A stretch of DNA of 64,000 nt from an uncultured Lachnospiraceae bacterium (GTDB taxonomy: Bacteria; Bacillota; Clostridia; Lachnospirales; Lachnospiraceae): assembly GCA_900542015.1 (NCBI GenBank), contig UQLY01000011.1:1-64000 (forward strand), given 5' to 3'. The position numbers were made by a program, and so were the translations under genes. Positions 8,314-16,805 of this stretch are shown here, one piece after another; position 1 is the stretch's first letter; every line of letters starts with the position of its first letter. The notes under the pieces are model-generated. The model did not search any database. It had not been told where the DNA came from and was given only the letters and a program-made list of their open reading frames with translations.

Positions 8314-9441
8314 CTACCTCTTCTTCACGGTTGTGGTGGTTTTATGCTGCACGGTCTTAGTCTGTGTTTCCTTTGCCTGCGTCTTTTCATACTTCTCACG
8401 CACGGAAGACTCCACTTTGTCATAATGGCTGTACAGTTCCTCACCGCTCTTTGTCTCCACGACCCTGTTTTCCTCATCATACAGCTTGTAATCCTTGCTG
8501 CTGTCAATAAAGGTCAGTATGGTCTTTCCACTATGAATATCCATGATATTCTCTTTTTTGAGCCAGACATACCGTGCGTTCTCGCCCCATGTTCCCGGAA
8601 CTCTCGTCTTAACCGCATGGTCATTCTCTTCCACGATCAGCTTCTTACTGATTGTCACATCGGAAAGATTTGTGTTCTTTGATGCTGATACTGCCATCAT
8701 TCTCTCCGCAAGGTTCTGATATCCCCGGATACGGTTCATAAAAGCATCCTTGTCCATAATTACCTTATGCACCCCGGCTTCATCCTTTTCCCCCAGAACA
8801 CCAATCGTTTCAAGCTGCTTTAACACATTCTCTGCCTGTGACTGGTTGATACTGAAATTCTCCTGTACGGCGTCCACACTGATACTCTGCTTTTCCATGG
8901 CAAACAGCCCGACCTTTTCAATCAGACCGTCTATGGCTGCACTGGCTCTCGCTCCTTCCTCAGTGCGGACTTTCTCGTTTCCCACTTTCTGACTTTTGAG
9001 GAAATCCATCAGTCTCCCGAGCTGCTTTTCATCCCCGTTTTTTAAGTAGTCATCAAATGTTGCGATACGACCAAAGCTTAACTTCTGTATCATCATATTC
9101 ACTCGTGGTACTGCTTCCGTATGAAAGATAACCTCACTGAGTCCGTCTTTCTTATTTGCATCCGGCAGTACCGAATACAAAATCCCGTACTTCTTAGCCA
9201 TCTTCTCAACCTTCTTCATATCTTTGGTTTCAAACTGCAGTACCTGAAGGTCGCCGCCCTTCATCAGAAGCTTTCGCATGGATGTCCTGCCAAGTGACTT
9301 CTCATAATCAAGCATCCCCTTTAGAAAGTCGATTGCCTTCTGCATGGCGTTAATGCCTCCGCTTCCGACCTTCATTGCAATCTCAATTCCATCATAGGCT
9401 ACACGGATAATCTGTACCGCTTCCTGAATCTCTTCTGCCAT
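8314..9441 (-). CDS. pcfB: PcfB-family (DUF3801) conjugation accessory protein
   Basis: 375 residues. The N-terminal half (MKVGSGGINAMQKAIDFLKG, then a stretch ending FGRIATFDDYL) is the DUF3801/PcfB domain. PcfB of plasmid pCF10 is a soluble factor that works with the VirD4 coupling protein. The middle holds a predicted winged-helix-like region (FAMEKQSISVDAVQENF, NVLKQLETIGVLGEKDEAG), and the C-terminal tail is Lys/Thr-rich. The stop overlaps the virD4 start region, which suggests coupled translation. The start ATG 9441 follows GGAGGG. Confidence 0.88.
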   Translation of the reverse strand: MAEEIQEAVQIIRVAYDGIEIAMKVGSGGINAMQKAIDFLKGMLDYEKSLGRTSMRKLLMKGGDLQVLQFETKDMKKVEKMAKKYGILYSVLPDANKKDGLSEVIFHTEAVPRVNMMIQKLSFGRIATFDDYLKNGDEKQLGRLMDFLKSQKVGNEKVRTEEGARASAAIDGLIEKVGLFAMEKQSISVDAVQENFSINQSQAENVLKQLETIGVLGEKDEAGVHKVIMDKDAFMNRIRGYQNLAERMMAVSASKNTNLSDVTISKKLIVEENDHAVKTRVPGTWGENARYVWLKKENIMDIHSGKTILTFIDSSKDYKLYDEENRVVETKSGEELYSHYDKVESSVREKYEKTQAKETQTKTVQHKTTTTVKKR

Positions 9442-9453
9442 TCCAATCCCTCC

Positions 9454-9939
9454 TTACAACACCGGTTCCCTGAGAGTGCATTTCGGAGCATACTGCCCGG
9501 ACTTTTCCTTTTCGTCCTGCTCTTCGTCCTCTTCCTCCTGCCTGCTTCTGCTCTCATTGACCTTTTCCTTGATTTCCTCTGCATCAGCCCTTCTGACTTG
9601 TTCCTCGGTTACATCCACACCATAGGCTGTCAGTACCTCCGCAAGACGGTTGATTGCCTTCTCCTCTTCGAGCCGGTACATCTCAATGGATATAAGCAGA
9701 TTTTCAATCTGGCTTACCCATACAGGCTTCATGTCAATCATGCCCGCATACTGTTCCATCACTCTCTGTGATTCCTGTCCGTCCTCACACTGGGAAAGCT
9801 CATCTATCAGCTGATTCGTTAAGGACTTGTCTCCACTCTTAAATGCGAACTGGACTACAAACTCCTTTTCCCCGTCCGAAAAGCTGTGCTTTGTTTTACA
9901 GAGACTTGTCACTGTCTCATTAATAATCGTTAATCCCAT
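9454..9939 (-). CDS. Conserved ICE protein of unknown function (acidic tail)
   Basis: 161 residues with an AGGAGG site 5 nt upstream of ATG 9939. The first 115 residues are predicted to be helical, with a region suited to protein contacts (QSQRVMEQYAGMIDMKPVW). The tail is a run of Glu/Asp/Arg/Lys (EEEDEEQDEKEKSG). I do not recognise a named domain. It sits between the coiled-coil protein and PcfB in a tight operon, so it is probably a relaxosome or coupling accessory. That role is inference from position only. Confidence 0.75.
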   Translation of the reverse strand: MGLTIINETVTSLCKTKHSFSDGEKEFVVQFAFKSGDKSLTNQLIDELSQCEDGQESQRVMEQYAGMIDMKPVWVSQIENLLISIEMYRLEEEKAINRLAEVLTAYGVDVTEEQVRRADAEEIKEKVNESRSRQEEEDEEQDEKEKSGQYAPKCTLREPVL

Positions 9940-9948
9940 TGTTGCCTC

Positions 9949-11127
9949 CTAATAATCCATACTGTTCTCAAGAACTGCAATATCAATGATTTCTTTCATC
10001 TTCTCAGCGGAAACATTGTTATTAATCAGTTCTACAAGCTGTGCTTCCGTAAGTCCCTTCTCAATGGCACTTTTAATCTGTACAAGCTGTGCCGGAACCA
10101 GATCCCCACAGGCTAACAGTTTTACAATATCCTGACGGGATTTCTTCATAAATCCAAGCTTACCTAAAAGTCCGGTAAATGCACCCGGATTTGCCTTTCT
10201 GACTGTTCTCTCCACCTGCACATGCTGAATCACTCTTCCGTTTGCATCCACCACAGGCATCTGATAAAATACCGGAATCTGATAAGGCTTATCTGCCGCC
10301 GGCTTTTCATCAAATACAGTCTGACTTCCTGCAGGCTCCTTTTTATCCTCCTGTTTCGTGTCAAAAGTTCCTGTAGTTTCCTGCTTTCCGGTCACACCCG
10401 CTGCTTTCTCAAGCAGCTTATCTTCCAAAGTATCAATTCGGTTCTGCATCCTCTCCATCTCCTTCTTTTTCTCTTCTAACTGTTCACGTAGCCTTGCTAC
10501 CGTGGCATTAGCTCTGTTTACCTGATCCTGCTGGCTGCTAAGCTCTGCCTCCGTATCCTCCAACTTCTTTACAAGTCCTTTATGAACCTCGGCGTCTGCC
10601 TTGGAGTTCTCAAATACCTTGAGCTTTTTATTCAGTTCATCGTAGCGTTCCTCCTGAAACTGGATTTTCGCAACCGCCTCCTCAATCTGCTTCACCAGAC
10701 CCTTGACATACTCCGGTAATACATCAGAAGCTGCCTGAATCTCTTTTACCTTGTCAAGCATTGCCTGAAAGGATTTACGCATCGCCAGCGGATTTTCTCC
10801 TTTGGCAATCACGGTTTCGATATTCTCAAGGGAGATACCCTTCTCCATAAACTCTATCGCTACCTGTATCTGATAACCGTTCATATCATACTTGGTAAGC
10901 AGTTCTATAAAGGCATCATCTGCACCTTTTCTAAGGCACTGGGACAGAAGCTTCATCTGAGGAAATTTGATTTCCTTCTTTACATAAAGCTTGACCTGCT
11001 CCACTGTCAGACCATATTCGATATCCGCTTCCACAAGGTCGATTACCTCCTTGCTGTACTTTGCCGCACTTCGCAGACTATCTATATAGTTCTTATTCTT
11101 AATCGAATCTTCTAAACTTCGTTCCAT
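9949..11127 (-). CDS. Conserved ICE coiled-coil protein
   Basis: 392 residues from ATG 11127, with GGAGG 5 nt before it. The N-terminal 130 residues are made of repeated short helical units (EYGLTVEQVKLYVKK, KYDMNGYQIQVAIEFME, GISLENIETVIAKGE). A long coiled coil (about 135-245) follows, then a Pro-rich linker. Residues 320-392 return to the same helical unit type (KLLACGDLVPAQLVQIKSAI, EKGLTEAQLVELINNNVSAE). The function is not known. Position between the relaxase and PcfB suggests a scaffold of the relaxosome or coupling complex. Confidence 0.75.
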   Translation of the reverse strand: MERSLEDSIKNKNYIDSLRSAAKYSKEVIDLVEADIEYGLTVEQVKLYVKKEIKFPQMKLLSQCLRKGADDAFIELLTKYDMNGYQIQVAIEFMEKGISLENIETVIAKGENPLAMRKSFQAMLDKVKEIQAASDVLPEYVKGLVKQIEEAVAKIQFQEERYDELNKKLKVFENSKADAEVHKGLVKKLEDTEAELSSQQDQVNRANATVARLREQLEEKKKEMERMQNRIDTLEDKLLEKAAGVTGKQETTGTFDTKQEDKKEPAGSQTVFDEKPAADKPYQIPVFYQMPVVDANGRVIQHVQVERTVRKANPGAFTGLLGKLGFMKKSRQDIVKLLACGDLVPAQLVQIKSAIEKGLTEAQLVELINNNVSAEKMKEIIDIAVLENSMDY

Positions 11128-11150
11128 AAATACCTCCAAAAAAATACAGC

Positions 11151-12599
11151 CTATCGTAAAGGCTGCTTATTATTCGTTCTCTCTTCGGTTTTGTCTGGGA
11201 TTCTCTCCTTCTCTTCGGAAAGTCTTGCTTCATCACTTACCATGTCCTTCCAGATTGCTTTTGCCAGATTAAGCTCTTTTGCAGAAGCCCATTCTCTGTT
11301 ACTCACATACGCAATCTGCTCCTTATAGTAGGCACGGAGTTTTTTTATCTCCTCATAGGAATATCCTTCCTCCGAAAGCTTTTTTGTAAGCTCCATCCAC
11401 TGCCTGTGCTCCTCAATAAAGAAGTTATCCCCATTCTGAAAACACTTTTCCGCACATTCGAGCATATCCAACTGCCCTGCAATATCAAACAGACTTTTAC
11501 ACCTCTGTCTTGCACGATAAACTCTGCTCTTGTCCGAAGATGCTTCCTTTCTTTTATCCGTAAGATTTGCCACCGTCAAGGCAAGTTCCTCCACACTGTG
11601 GACATCGTGGCGTACAAGAAAAAGATACTGCTGCTGAAGCTTTTCCATCTTCTTGATATCATCCTTATACTTCCACACCTGTGAGTAAGGGTGCTTTTTT
11701 AGTTTCCCCACCCGGTACAGCTTTGCATAATAACGCTTCTGCAATCCGGTCAGTTTCGCTCTTTTGTATCTTCTCACATAGCACTTCACTATCTCAGGCT
11801 GAAACACTTTATTCGACTGATAAAAGGATAAATCCTCTTCGTCAATTCTCTGTCTTATCCGCTCCTCGGTATAATCCTCTCCCAAGGTATGGCACCGTCT
11901 GTATCTGCCCATCCCCGGAGGTTTTACTGCAAGGTGTTTTCCCTGCTTAACCTCATATCCTTTTTCGGAAAGCAGCTCCACAAATTCCTCGAAACTTCCT
12001 GCCTGCAAAATACAGGCATCCAGATCCCTTGCAATCATCTTACTCCATACGAACCTTCCGTCCCGGTAATCGTTGTGTTCCTTATAATGGTCCCGTTCTT
12101 CCTCCTTATCCCCGCCAATGTCAATCGTGGAAAGTCCGTACTCTTCACATAAACGGTTGGTAATGGGTTGAATATCCCGTTCCCAGTCCCCCTTCTCATA
12201 CCGGTACTTTCTGCCATCCACGAAACTGACGCTGTTAAAGATAATGTGCGAATGAACATGGTCCGTATTATCGTGAACGCAATAAACCGCTTCATACTGC
12301 TGTCCCAGATATTCCTTCACAAATCTCCCGGTAATCTCATAGGCAGTATCCGGGCTTACCTCTCCCTCTTTAAAGGAAATAATAAGATGATACCCCTGAC
12401 GCTTATCCACTTTGCCAAAGTCTTTCTTGGTATCCATCATCTGCTTAAAGGCTGTGTCTAGCTGGCAGTTCATCCCACCAACCAATCTGCCATTCTGAGT
12501 CTTCTCCGGATTCATGACATAATCCAGCGACTGCTTTAGGTGTTTGCCATGGAAGTGATTGCCACAGTCCTTCATATAAAGAATCTTACTGATTGCCAA
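11151..12599 (-). CDS. Relaxase (MOBP-type mobilisation nuclease)
   Basis: 482 residues. It nicks oriT and pilots the strand during conjugation. The metal-binding motif HDNTDHVHSHIIF at residues 109-121 is the three-His signature of MOBP relaxases; the catalytic Tyr is likely near the N-terminus (Y8 or Y27). The C-terminal half is helical and basic. It starts from TTG 12599, in phase behind GTGGAT, and overlaps the mobC gene by 14 bp, as is common for MobC-relaxase pairs. The DNA target should be close by; the repeat array at 13.6 kb and the hairpin at 13,582-13,603 are candidate regions. Confidence 0.94.
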   Translation of the reverse strand: MAISKILYMKDCGNHFHGKHLKQSLDYVMNPEKTQNGRLVGGMNCQLDTAFKQMMDTKKDFGKVDKRQGYHLIISFKEGEVSPDTAYEITGRFVKEYLGQQYEAVYCVHDNTDHVHSHIIFNSVSFVDGRKYRYEKGDWERDIQPITNRLCEEYGLSTIDIGGDKEEERDHYKEHNDYRDGRFVWSKMIARDLDACILQAGSFEEFVELLSEKGYEVKQGKHLAVKPPGMGRYRRCHTLGEDYTEERIRQRIDEEDLSFYQSNKVFQPEIVKCYVRRYKRAKLTGLQKRYYAKLYRVGKLKKHPYSQVWKYKDDIKKMEKLQQQYLFLVRHDVHSVEELALTVANLTDKRKEASSDKSRVYRARQRCKSLFDIAGQLDMLECAEKCFQNGDNFFIEEHRQWMELTKKLSEEGYSYEEIKKLRAYYKEQIAYVSNREWASAKELNLAKAIWKDMVSDEARLSEEKERIPDKTEERTNNKQPLR

Positions 12600-12918
12600 C
12601 GATATCCACCACCTTTGCCACAGCTACATTGAGCTTACGCATATATGCAATAAGCTGTTCCTTATCCGATGTGGAATAAAGCTCTGCATTGTGGTTGTGG
12701 GTAATCTGATTGATATTTACACCAATCCGGTTCACCTCATTGATTAAGTCTCTGAGAAGCTGCCGCACCTCCGGATAATCATTCGGTTTCTGGGAAATCA
12801 TAAGGCGAAGGTACTGCGACTCTGTCATATCCGCCTGCTTCGCTTTATCCTCTAAAAGCTTTGCCTCCTGCGGTGTCATTCTTAAAAGCTTGCTGACACT
12901 GTGCTGCCTCTTCTCCAT
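12586..12918 (-). CDS. mobC: MobC-like relaxosome protein
   Basis: 110 residues. The N-terminal part (SVSKLLRMTPQEAKLLEDKA, then MTESQYLRLMI) resembles a ribbon-helix-helix DNA-binding domain. The C-terminal part holds the MobC signature GVNINQITHNHN. MobC opens oriT and recruits the relaxase. The gene overlaps the start of the relaxase gene by 14 bp and follows the upstream gene by 4 bp. ATG 12918 is preceded by AAGGTG. Confidence 0.92.
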   Translation of the reverse strand: MEKRQHSVSKLLRMTPQEAKLLEDKAKQADMTESQYLRLMISQKPNDYPEVRQLLRDLINEVNRIGVNINQITHNHNAELYSTSDKEQLIAYMRKLNVAVAKVVDIVGNQ

Positions 12919-12922
12919 TCAA

Positions 12923-13459
12923 TCACCTTGCCCTTCCGCTAATGGCAGGTTGACGGATATCAGACACCAGCTTTTCCACAGAACTGTCAAGTCCCTTCTG
13001 GTTTAGATTCTGAATAAACTGGTTCGCCAGTTCCTCTGCCATCTTTTCTATTCCGGCACTGTATTTCGTCTGGTCAAACAGCCTGTCCAGTATGACTTCA
13101 TCCCGTTTCAGACTTTCATACTTACTCTGCTTATTAGAGAAATCAATCATGTCCTTTGGGTTCTGCCTTTCCGCATCCATATCCAGTATCAGCTCATAGT
13201 TCCATTCACATACCGTATCAATCAAATCATCCACAGAGAAATCATCATCCCAGACAATCTCACCGGGTACAACATCCAAATCTCCTCGATACAACTTACC
13301 CTCTGCAAATCCCACCACATAGTCATGCCCTTCCATATAGCCAAGAAGCATCTCTGCCTCTTTATCCGTCATAACTATGGTAATTGCATTGTCCCTCATG
13401 AACGCAAGCAGCTCCTCCGGCTGCTTAATCTCTGTTATGCTTACATCAACTGTTCCCAT
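12923..13459 (-). CDS. Conserved ICE protein of unknown function
   Basis: 178 residues with an acidic N-terminal half (EIVWDDDFSVDDLIDTVCEW) and a helical C-terminal part (EKMAEELANQFIQNLNQKG). I see no membrane segment or known motif. AGGAGG lies 13 nt upstream of ATG 13459, a long spacing, so the true start may differ by a few codons. It is the first gene after the repeat array and stands 4 bp before mobC, so it is probably in the mobilisation operon. Confidence 0.72.
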   Translation of the reverse strand: MGTVDVSITEIKQPEELLAFMRDNAITIVMTDKEAEMLLGYMEGHDYVVGFAEGKLYRGDLDVVPGEIVWDDDFSVDDLIDTVCEWNYELILDMDAERQNPKDMIDFSNKQSKYESLKRDEVILDRLFDQTKYSAGIEKMAEELANQFIQNLNQKGLDSSVEKLVSDIRQPAISGRAR

Positions 13460-13581
13460 CGCTAAAGCTACACCTCCTTATCTGTGTTTTGAGAAACATT
13501 ACAGAAGCCTTCAGAGTCCAGAGCATAGCCCTGTCCTCTGCCAGATACGCATTTTGGATATCCATCCCAAAATACATCTGG

Positions 13582-13603
13582 TTAGGGGGAAAATGCCCCC
13601 TAA
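13582..13603. other. Perfect GC-rich hairpin beside the repeat array
   Basis: TTAGGGGG (13582-13589) and CCCCCTAA (13596-13603) form an 8-bp perfect stem with a 6-nt loop. It has no T run on either side, so it is unlikely to be an intrinsic terminator. It lies between the array and the mobilisation genes, where a transfer-origin hairpin could be. That is inference. Confidence 0.6.
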
Positions 13604-13622
13604 AACCCCCGATAATATATAG

Positions 13623-13829
13623 GTGCTCCACTTTTTGGAGCACTTTTTGAAAAGGTACTCCACTTTTTGGAGCCACTTTCTGAAAAGTACTCCACTTTTT
13701 GACTCCCTTTTCCATATCAATATGGCTGCTTCAAAAATCTGAAAAAACAGGTGCTCCACTTTTTGGAGCCATTTCTTAAAAAGTACTCCACTTTTTGGAG
13801 CCACTTTTTGAAAGGTACTCCACTTTTTG
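13623..13829. repeat. 32-bp-periodic repeat array (six units in two triads)
   Basis: The 15-mer GTRCTCCACTTTTTG begins at 13623, 13655, 13687, 13751, 13783 and 13815. Steps are 32, 32, 64, 32 and 32 bp, so all six copies fall on one 32-bp lattice with one empty slot at 13719. Units 1-3 and 4-6 form two triads 128 bp apart. In each triad the first unit begins GTGCTCC and the third is followed by GACTCCC. Several units contain self-complementary CTCC-ACTTTTT-GGAG. Units 5 and 6 lie inside the end of the Toprim gene. Confidence 0.9.
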
Positions 13830-14777
13830 ACTCCCTGCTAAATCTTTCTTTGCAGCCACCAGCCATTCATTGTAATCCTTATATCCGAAAGGCGGCGGAC
13901 AATCCTCCACATCATATCCCAAGCCATAATACTTCTCCGTGAGCTGCATGGCTGCCTTTCTCCCCGGCTCATCACCATCCAGACAAAACTTTATGGAAGT
14001 TATCCGGAGATGCTCTTTTAGAAAAGTAGCAAGTGGAGCATCCGCAAGCATTCCAAGAGCCAGCTTGTTGGTCTCATAATCGGAAAAAATATCAACATAG
14101 CTCATTAGGTCAATCGCACCTTCAAAGACGATAAGCTCCGTATTATCTTCATTACTGACATTGAATCCGTACTGCTTATCATTGCCTGCCACATCACACT
14201 TAAATGGCTTTCCATCCCTATCGAACACACCTCTCATGCTTGCAAACCTTGTCACACCATCTTTATCATTGCCCTTAAATACAATGTTGTGGTAATGCCT
14301 GCTCTCATAAATAAGCCCCTGAGACACAAAGTAGTCAATCACACATTTGCTGATTCCCCGTTCCTGATTCAGATACGAATAAAGAAAGCAGTTATCCGGT
14401 GAAGGAACAGGCAGTTCAAACTTTTTCGGCTCCTGTTTTTTCCTTCCCTCCACCTGATACTTAAGCGGTGCTTTTCTATCAGCCTCGTCTATTCTCCGGT
14501 ATCCGGCAAAATCAAGAAGCCACCATACAGCCGCTTTCACATCCATACCACAGAACACCCGTAAAAAATCAATCTGAGAACCGCCATTCTCTCCCTTATC
14601 GTACTGTCTCGACCAACGGAACCAGTGACTCTTATCATAAATCCGGATAGAGTCCATTTCCTTCAACGTGTGATAACGACCAACTTTTTTGACTGTGTAT
14701 CCAAGATAAGATGCAACGGCGGTTAAATCCACACTCTTTGCAATGGCTAATTCTTCTTCCGTAAATCTGTCATCCAT
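13776..14777 (-). CDS. DUF3991 / Toprim-domain protein (primase-like)
   Basis: 333 residues. The N-terminal part (ELAIAKSVDLTAVASYLGYT, then DSIRIYDKSHWFRWS, GSQIDFLRVFCGMD) is the CHC2/DUF3991-like region. The C-terminal Toprim part has ELIVFEGAIDLMSYVDIFSD and IKFCLDGDEPGRKAAMQL, that is the acidic E and DxD residues that bind metal. Such proteins are primase-like and are thought to help copy the transferred strand or support ICE replication. The last 17 or so residues (after VAAKKDLAGSQ) are encoded by the 32-bp repeats and look like added sequence rather than part of the fold. Confidence 0.88.
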   Translation of the reverse strand: MDDRFTEEELAIAKSVDLTAVASYLGYTVKKVGRYHTLKEMDSIRIYDKSHWFRWSRQYDKGENGGSQIDFLRVFCGMDVKAAVWWLLDFAGYRRIDEADRKAPLKYQVEGRKKQEPKKFELPVPSPDNCFLYSYLNQERGISKCVIDYFVSQGLIYESRHYHNIVFKGNDKDGVTRFASMRGVFDRDGKPFKCDVAGNDKQYGFNVSNEDNTELIVFEGAIDLMSYVDIFSDYETNKLALGMLADAPLATFLKEHLRITSIKFCLDGDEPGRKAAMQLTEKYYGLGYDVEDCPPPFGYKDYNEWLVAAKKDLAGSQKVEYLSKSGSKKWSTF

Positions 14778-14779
14778 CG

Positions 14780-15343
14780 CTACCTTCCCTTCTCCCGTTC
14801 AGCCACAAGACTGTTGGTAAAACTGAAATTCCTGTAATCGCTGGTGTATGAAATCTTAGGATTATCCATAAGCCCTTTTTCCTTAAAACTGAAAAATTCC
14901 TTATTATCCCCACCGACTATCAGATGATCCACCAACTGGATACCCACCATCCCACATACAGAGTTCATACGGTCCGTTATCATTGTATCTTCCTTGCTCG
15001 GAAGCAGATTGCCGCTTGGATGGGAATGAATGAGCATAATGCTTGCAGCATTTGACAGGATACTTGCTTTTAACATCTCCCTTGGATGCACCAGTGCCTG
15101 ATTCAGTGCACCGATGCTTGCAAAGGTAACATTGATTGGTTTCAGGTCTGATTGCAGATTGACTACACAGACAACCTCCCTGTCCATTTCACAAAGGAGC
15201 TCTCCTATGGTAGCAGCTGCTTCATAAGGATTCTGCAAAGGAAGCTCCGAATATAACGGAGCCTCCTTCACAAGCTTTACTCTTACCACATCAAGCTTGA
15301 AGGCTTCTTCTGCTTCCATCTGAGATTTCGTTTCGCTTCCCAT
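14780..15343 (-). CDS. RadC-like JAB/MPN-domain protein
   Basis: 187 residues from ATG 15343; GGAGGG lies 9 nt upstream, so I prefer this to the ATG at 15397. The zinc-protease-like JAMM motif is complete: an upstream Glu, then HSHPSGNLLPSKED with the HxHPSG and the following Asp. RadC-like JAB proteins are common on mobile elements. They were once linked to DNA repair, but the role remains unsettled. The gene stops 2 bp before the Toprim gene starts, so the two are likely translated together. Confidence 0.88.
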   Translation of the reverse strand: MGSETKSQMEAEEAFKLDVVRVKLVKEAPLYSELPLQNPYEAAATIGELLCEMDREVVCVVNLQSDLKPINVTFASIGALNQALVHPREMLKASILSNAASIMLIHSHPSGNLLPSKEDTMITDRMNSVCGMVGIQLVDHLIVGGDNKEFFSFKEKGLMDNPKISYTSDYRNFSFTNSLVAEREKGR

Positions 15344-15440
15344 CCGCATCACCCTCCTTAAGCTCAATCTGTACGATAAAATCCCCTTCCCAGGCATTCA
15401 CAAGAGCAATCAGTTCCTGTACGGTCATCTCCTGCTCCAT
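15291..15440 (-). CDS. Small conserved ICE protein overlapping the RadC-like gene
   Basis: 49 residues from ATG 15440, preceded by AGGAGG at good spacing. The sequence MTVQELIALVNAWEGDFIVQ, then a short acidic stretch, suggests one helix and a beta-hairpin. It overlaps the start of the RadC-like gene by 53 bp and follows the DUF5688 gene by 10 bp. I recognise it as a small gene that recurs at this place in related elements, but no function is known. Confidence 0.6.
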   Translation of the reverse strand: MEQEMTVQELIALVNAWEGDFIVQIELKEGDADGKRNEISDGSRRSLQA

Positions 15441-15450
15441 AACCTGCCTC

Positions 15451-16446
15451 CTATCTGCTCTTTCCGCTGTCATAGATAAGCTGTGCTTCAGCCACCATCC
15501 CGTCAAGCCTCTTATTCGGTGTGTCCGTTGCAAGGGTAAGCCTTCTCGCATCCTTATCGTAGTGATAAACCTGATTAGACAGTCTGTCCTCCAAAGCTAC
15601 CTGTCCCATGTTGATTTCACTGACCATTTCCGCAAGCTCGTAAGGATCACCCACGCCTGTAGATACTGCGATACACTCATGCACAGAGGAAGGCAGGATA
15701 TAAAGGTCAGACTCCAGCTGCGATGCCAGCTTATGAAGATTATCCTCATAGAGCATGGAACCTGCTCCATTTATGCCTCTGTCATTGCTGATGACCCACA
15801 TCATCTTATCTTCAGGAACCTCACCGATCATCATGTCAGCTACCTCCGCAGGCATACCGTCACTGATAAACATCTCACGAATCACATCATTCATGGATTT
15901 AACGGTAGGCGGAAAAATTCGTCTGGTATTTTCCACGGCACACTTGAATAACTGCTCTTCGTTCATACCAAGTCTCTCTGCAAGACTGTTACGGATTACC
16001 GAACTCTGGATTCCCTTTTCATCCACCTTTACTACCCAGCGGTAAATGATAGATAAGTCCTGAAACTCCCTGTGGGGCATATCCTTAAGCATATCTTCAT
16101 TCTGCAAGGTATTAATGACCTGAAAGACAATGTTATCCTTCGCACTGTCGAAATCAATGTTGCCCACATCGGGCATTTCCTTAAATGCCATATCCATCCT
16201 TCTGGCTGCACTCTGTAATACCTCCTGCAGATTCTCTGTATCAAGATAATGCTCATACATGTCATTGATATACAGAGTCGGTGATACACTTCTGCCATCC
16301 CCGTCTCCCACCAATGTGATACCATCGAGAACCTTATTCACCTTATTAAACGGTTCAACACGAAGTTTCATTCCCTGATACTGCTCCGGCAGATAATCCA
16401 TAAACTTCTCTGCCACAACTTCCTTAAAAATCTCGTAATTCATCAT
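15451..16446 (-). CDS. DUF5688-family protein
   Basis: 331 residues starting at ATG 16446 (or 16443) behind AAGGAGG. The content fits DUF5688: GMKLRVEPFNKVNKVLDGI, then a long mixed helical and sheet region, DKMMWVISNDRGINGAGSML and the closing part ESDLYILPSSVHECIAVST. The family is found on many Lachnospiraceae and Ruminococcaceae ICEs and plasmids. No activity has been shown to my knowledge. It is the first gene after the two XRE regulators in the same direction. Confidence 0.85.
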   Translation of the reverse strand: MMNYEIFKEVVAEKFMDYLPEQYQGMKLRVEPFNKVNKVLDGITLVGDGDGRSVSPTLYINDMYEHYLDTENLQEVLQSAARRMDMAFKEMPDVGNIDFDSAKDNIVFQVINTLQNEDMLKDMPHREFQDLSIIYRWVVKVDEKGIQSSVIRNSLAERLGMNEEQLFKCAVENTRRIFPPTVKSMNDVIREMFISDGMPAEVADMMIGEVPEDKMMWVISNDRGINGAGSMLYEDNLHKLASQLESDLYILPSSVHECIAVSTGVGDPYELAEMVSEINMGQVALEDRLSNQVYHYDKDARRLTLATDTPNKRLDGMVAEAQLIYDSGKSR

Positions 16447-16460
16447 ATAAAATGTCCTCC

Positions 16461-16805
16461 TTAATCCAAATTGTCATATAGGAAGCCTTCCTCATCCGGC
16501 TCCCCATGATTTTTTACTTCTATTTCATAACCGGGATCGTCCTCTAAATGGATAACTGCTTTTTTCTGCTGCATCATCCTTCTGTACGGGCAGCTTCTGC
16601 ATTCCGCTCCGGCAAGGTCCTCTACAGAAACATCCAGTGCATCTGCAATCCTCTTCAAATTCTCATACTTTGGAATCCTGCTCCCGTTTTCATATTGGGC
16701 AATTCTTACATCGCCTCTGTTACAGAAGCCGGCTTTCTCTCCCAGTGCTTTCAGAGTCAAGCCACGGCTCTTTCTATGGAACTTTATCTTTTCTCCAATT
16801 GTCAC
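16461..16805 (-). CDS. XRE-family regulator with Cys pair (second of a pair)
   Basis: 114 residues from GTG 16805. The GTG overlaps the TGA of the upstream XRE gene (GTGA), and an AAGGTGG site lies just before it, so translation is coupled. IGEKIKFHRKSRGLTLKALG and IAQYENGSRIPKYENLKRIA form a Cro/CI-type helix-turn-helix. After the domain comes ECRSCPYRRMM, then an acidic tail. The paired gene ends in a similar Cys motif (CRECPY), which suggests metal binding or a shared fold. It probably regulates the ICE. Confidence 0.88.
   Translation of the reverse strand: MTIGEKIKFHRKSRGLTLKALGEKAGFCNRGDVRIAQYENGSRIPKYENLKRIADALDVSVEDLAGAECRSCPYRRMMQQKKAVIHLEDDPGYEIEVKNHGEPDEEGFLYDNLD

Noticed and set aside
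13446..13804. Two minus-strand frames (89 and 97 residues) in the repeat array
   Set aside because: They consist of repeat-encoded KWSTF/KVEHLF strings and have no ribosome site; they are by-products of the array.
13623..13829. CRISPR array
   Set aside because: The 32-bp units follow one another directly and resemble each other throughout; there are no unique spacers, no leader and no cas genes. An iteron-like array fits better.
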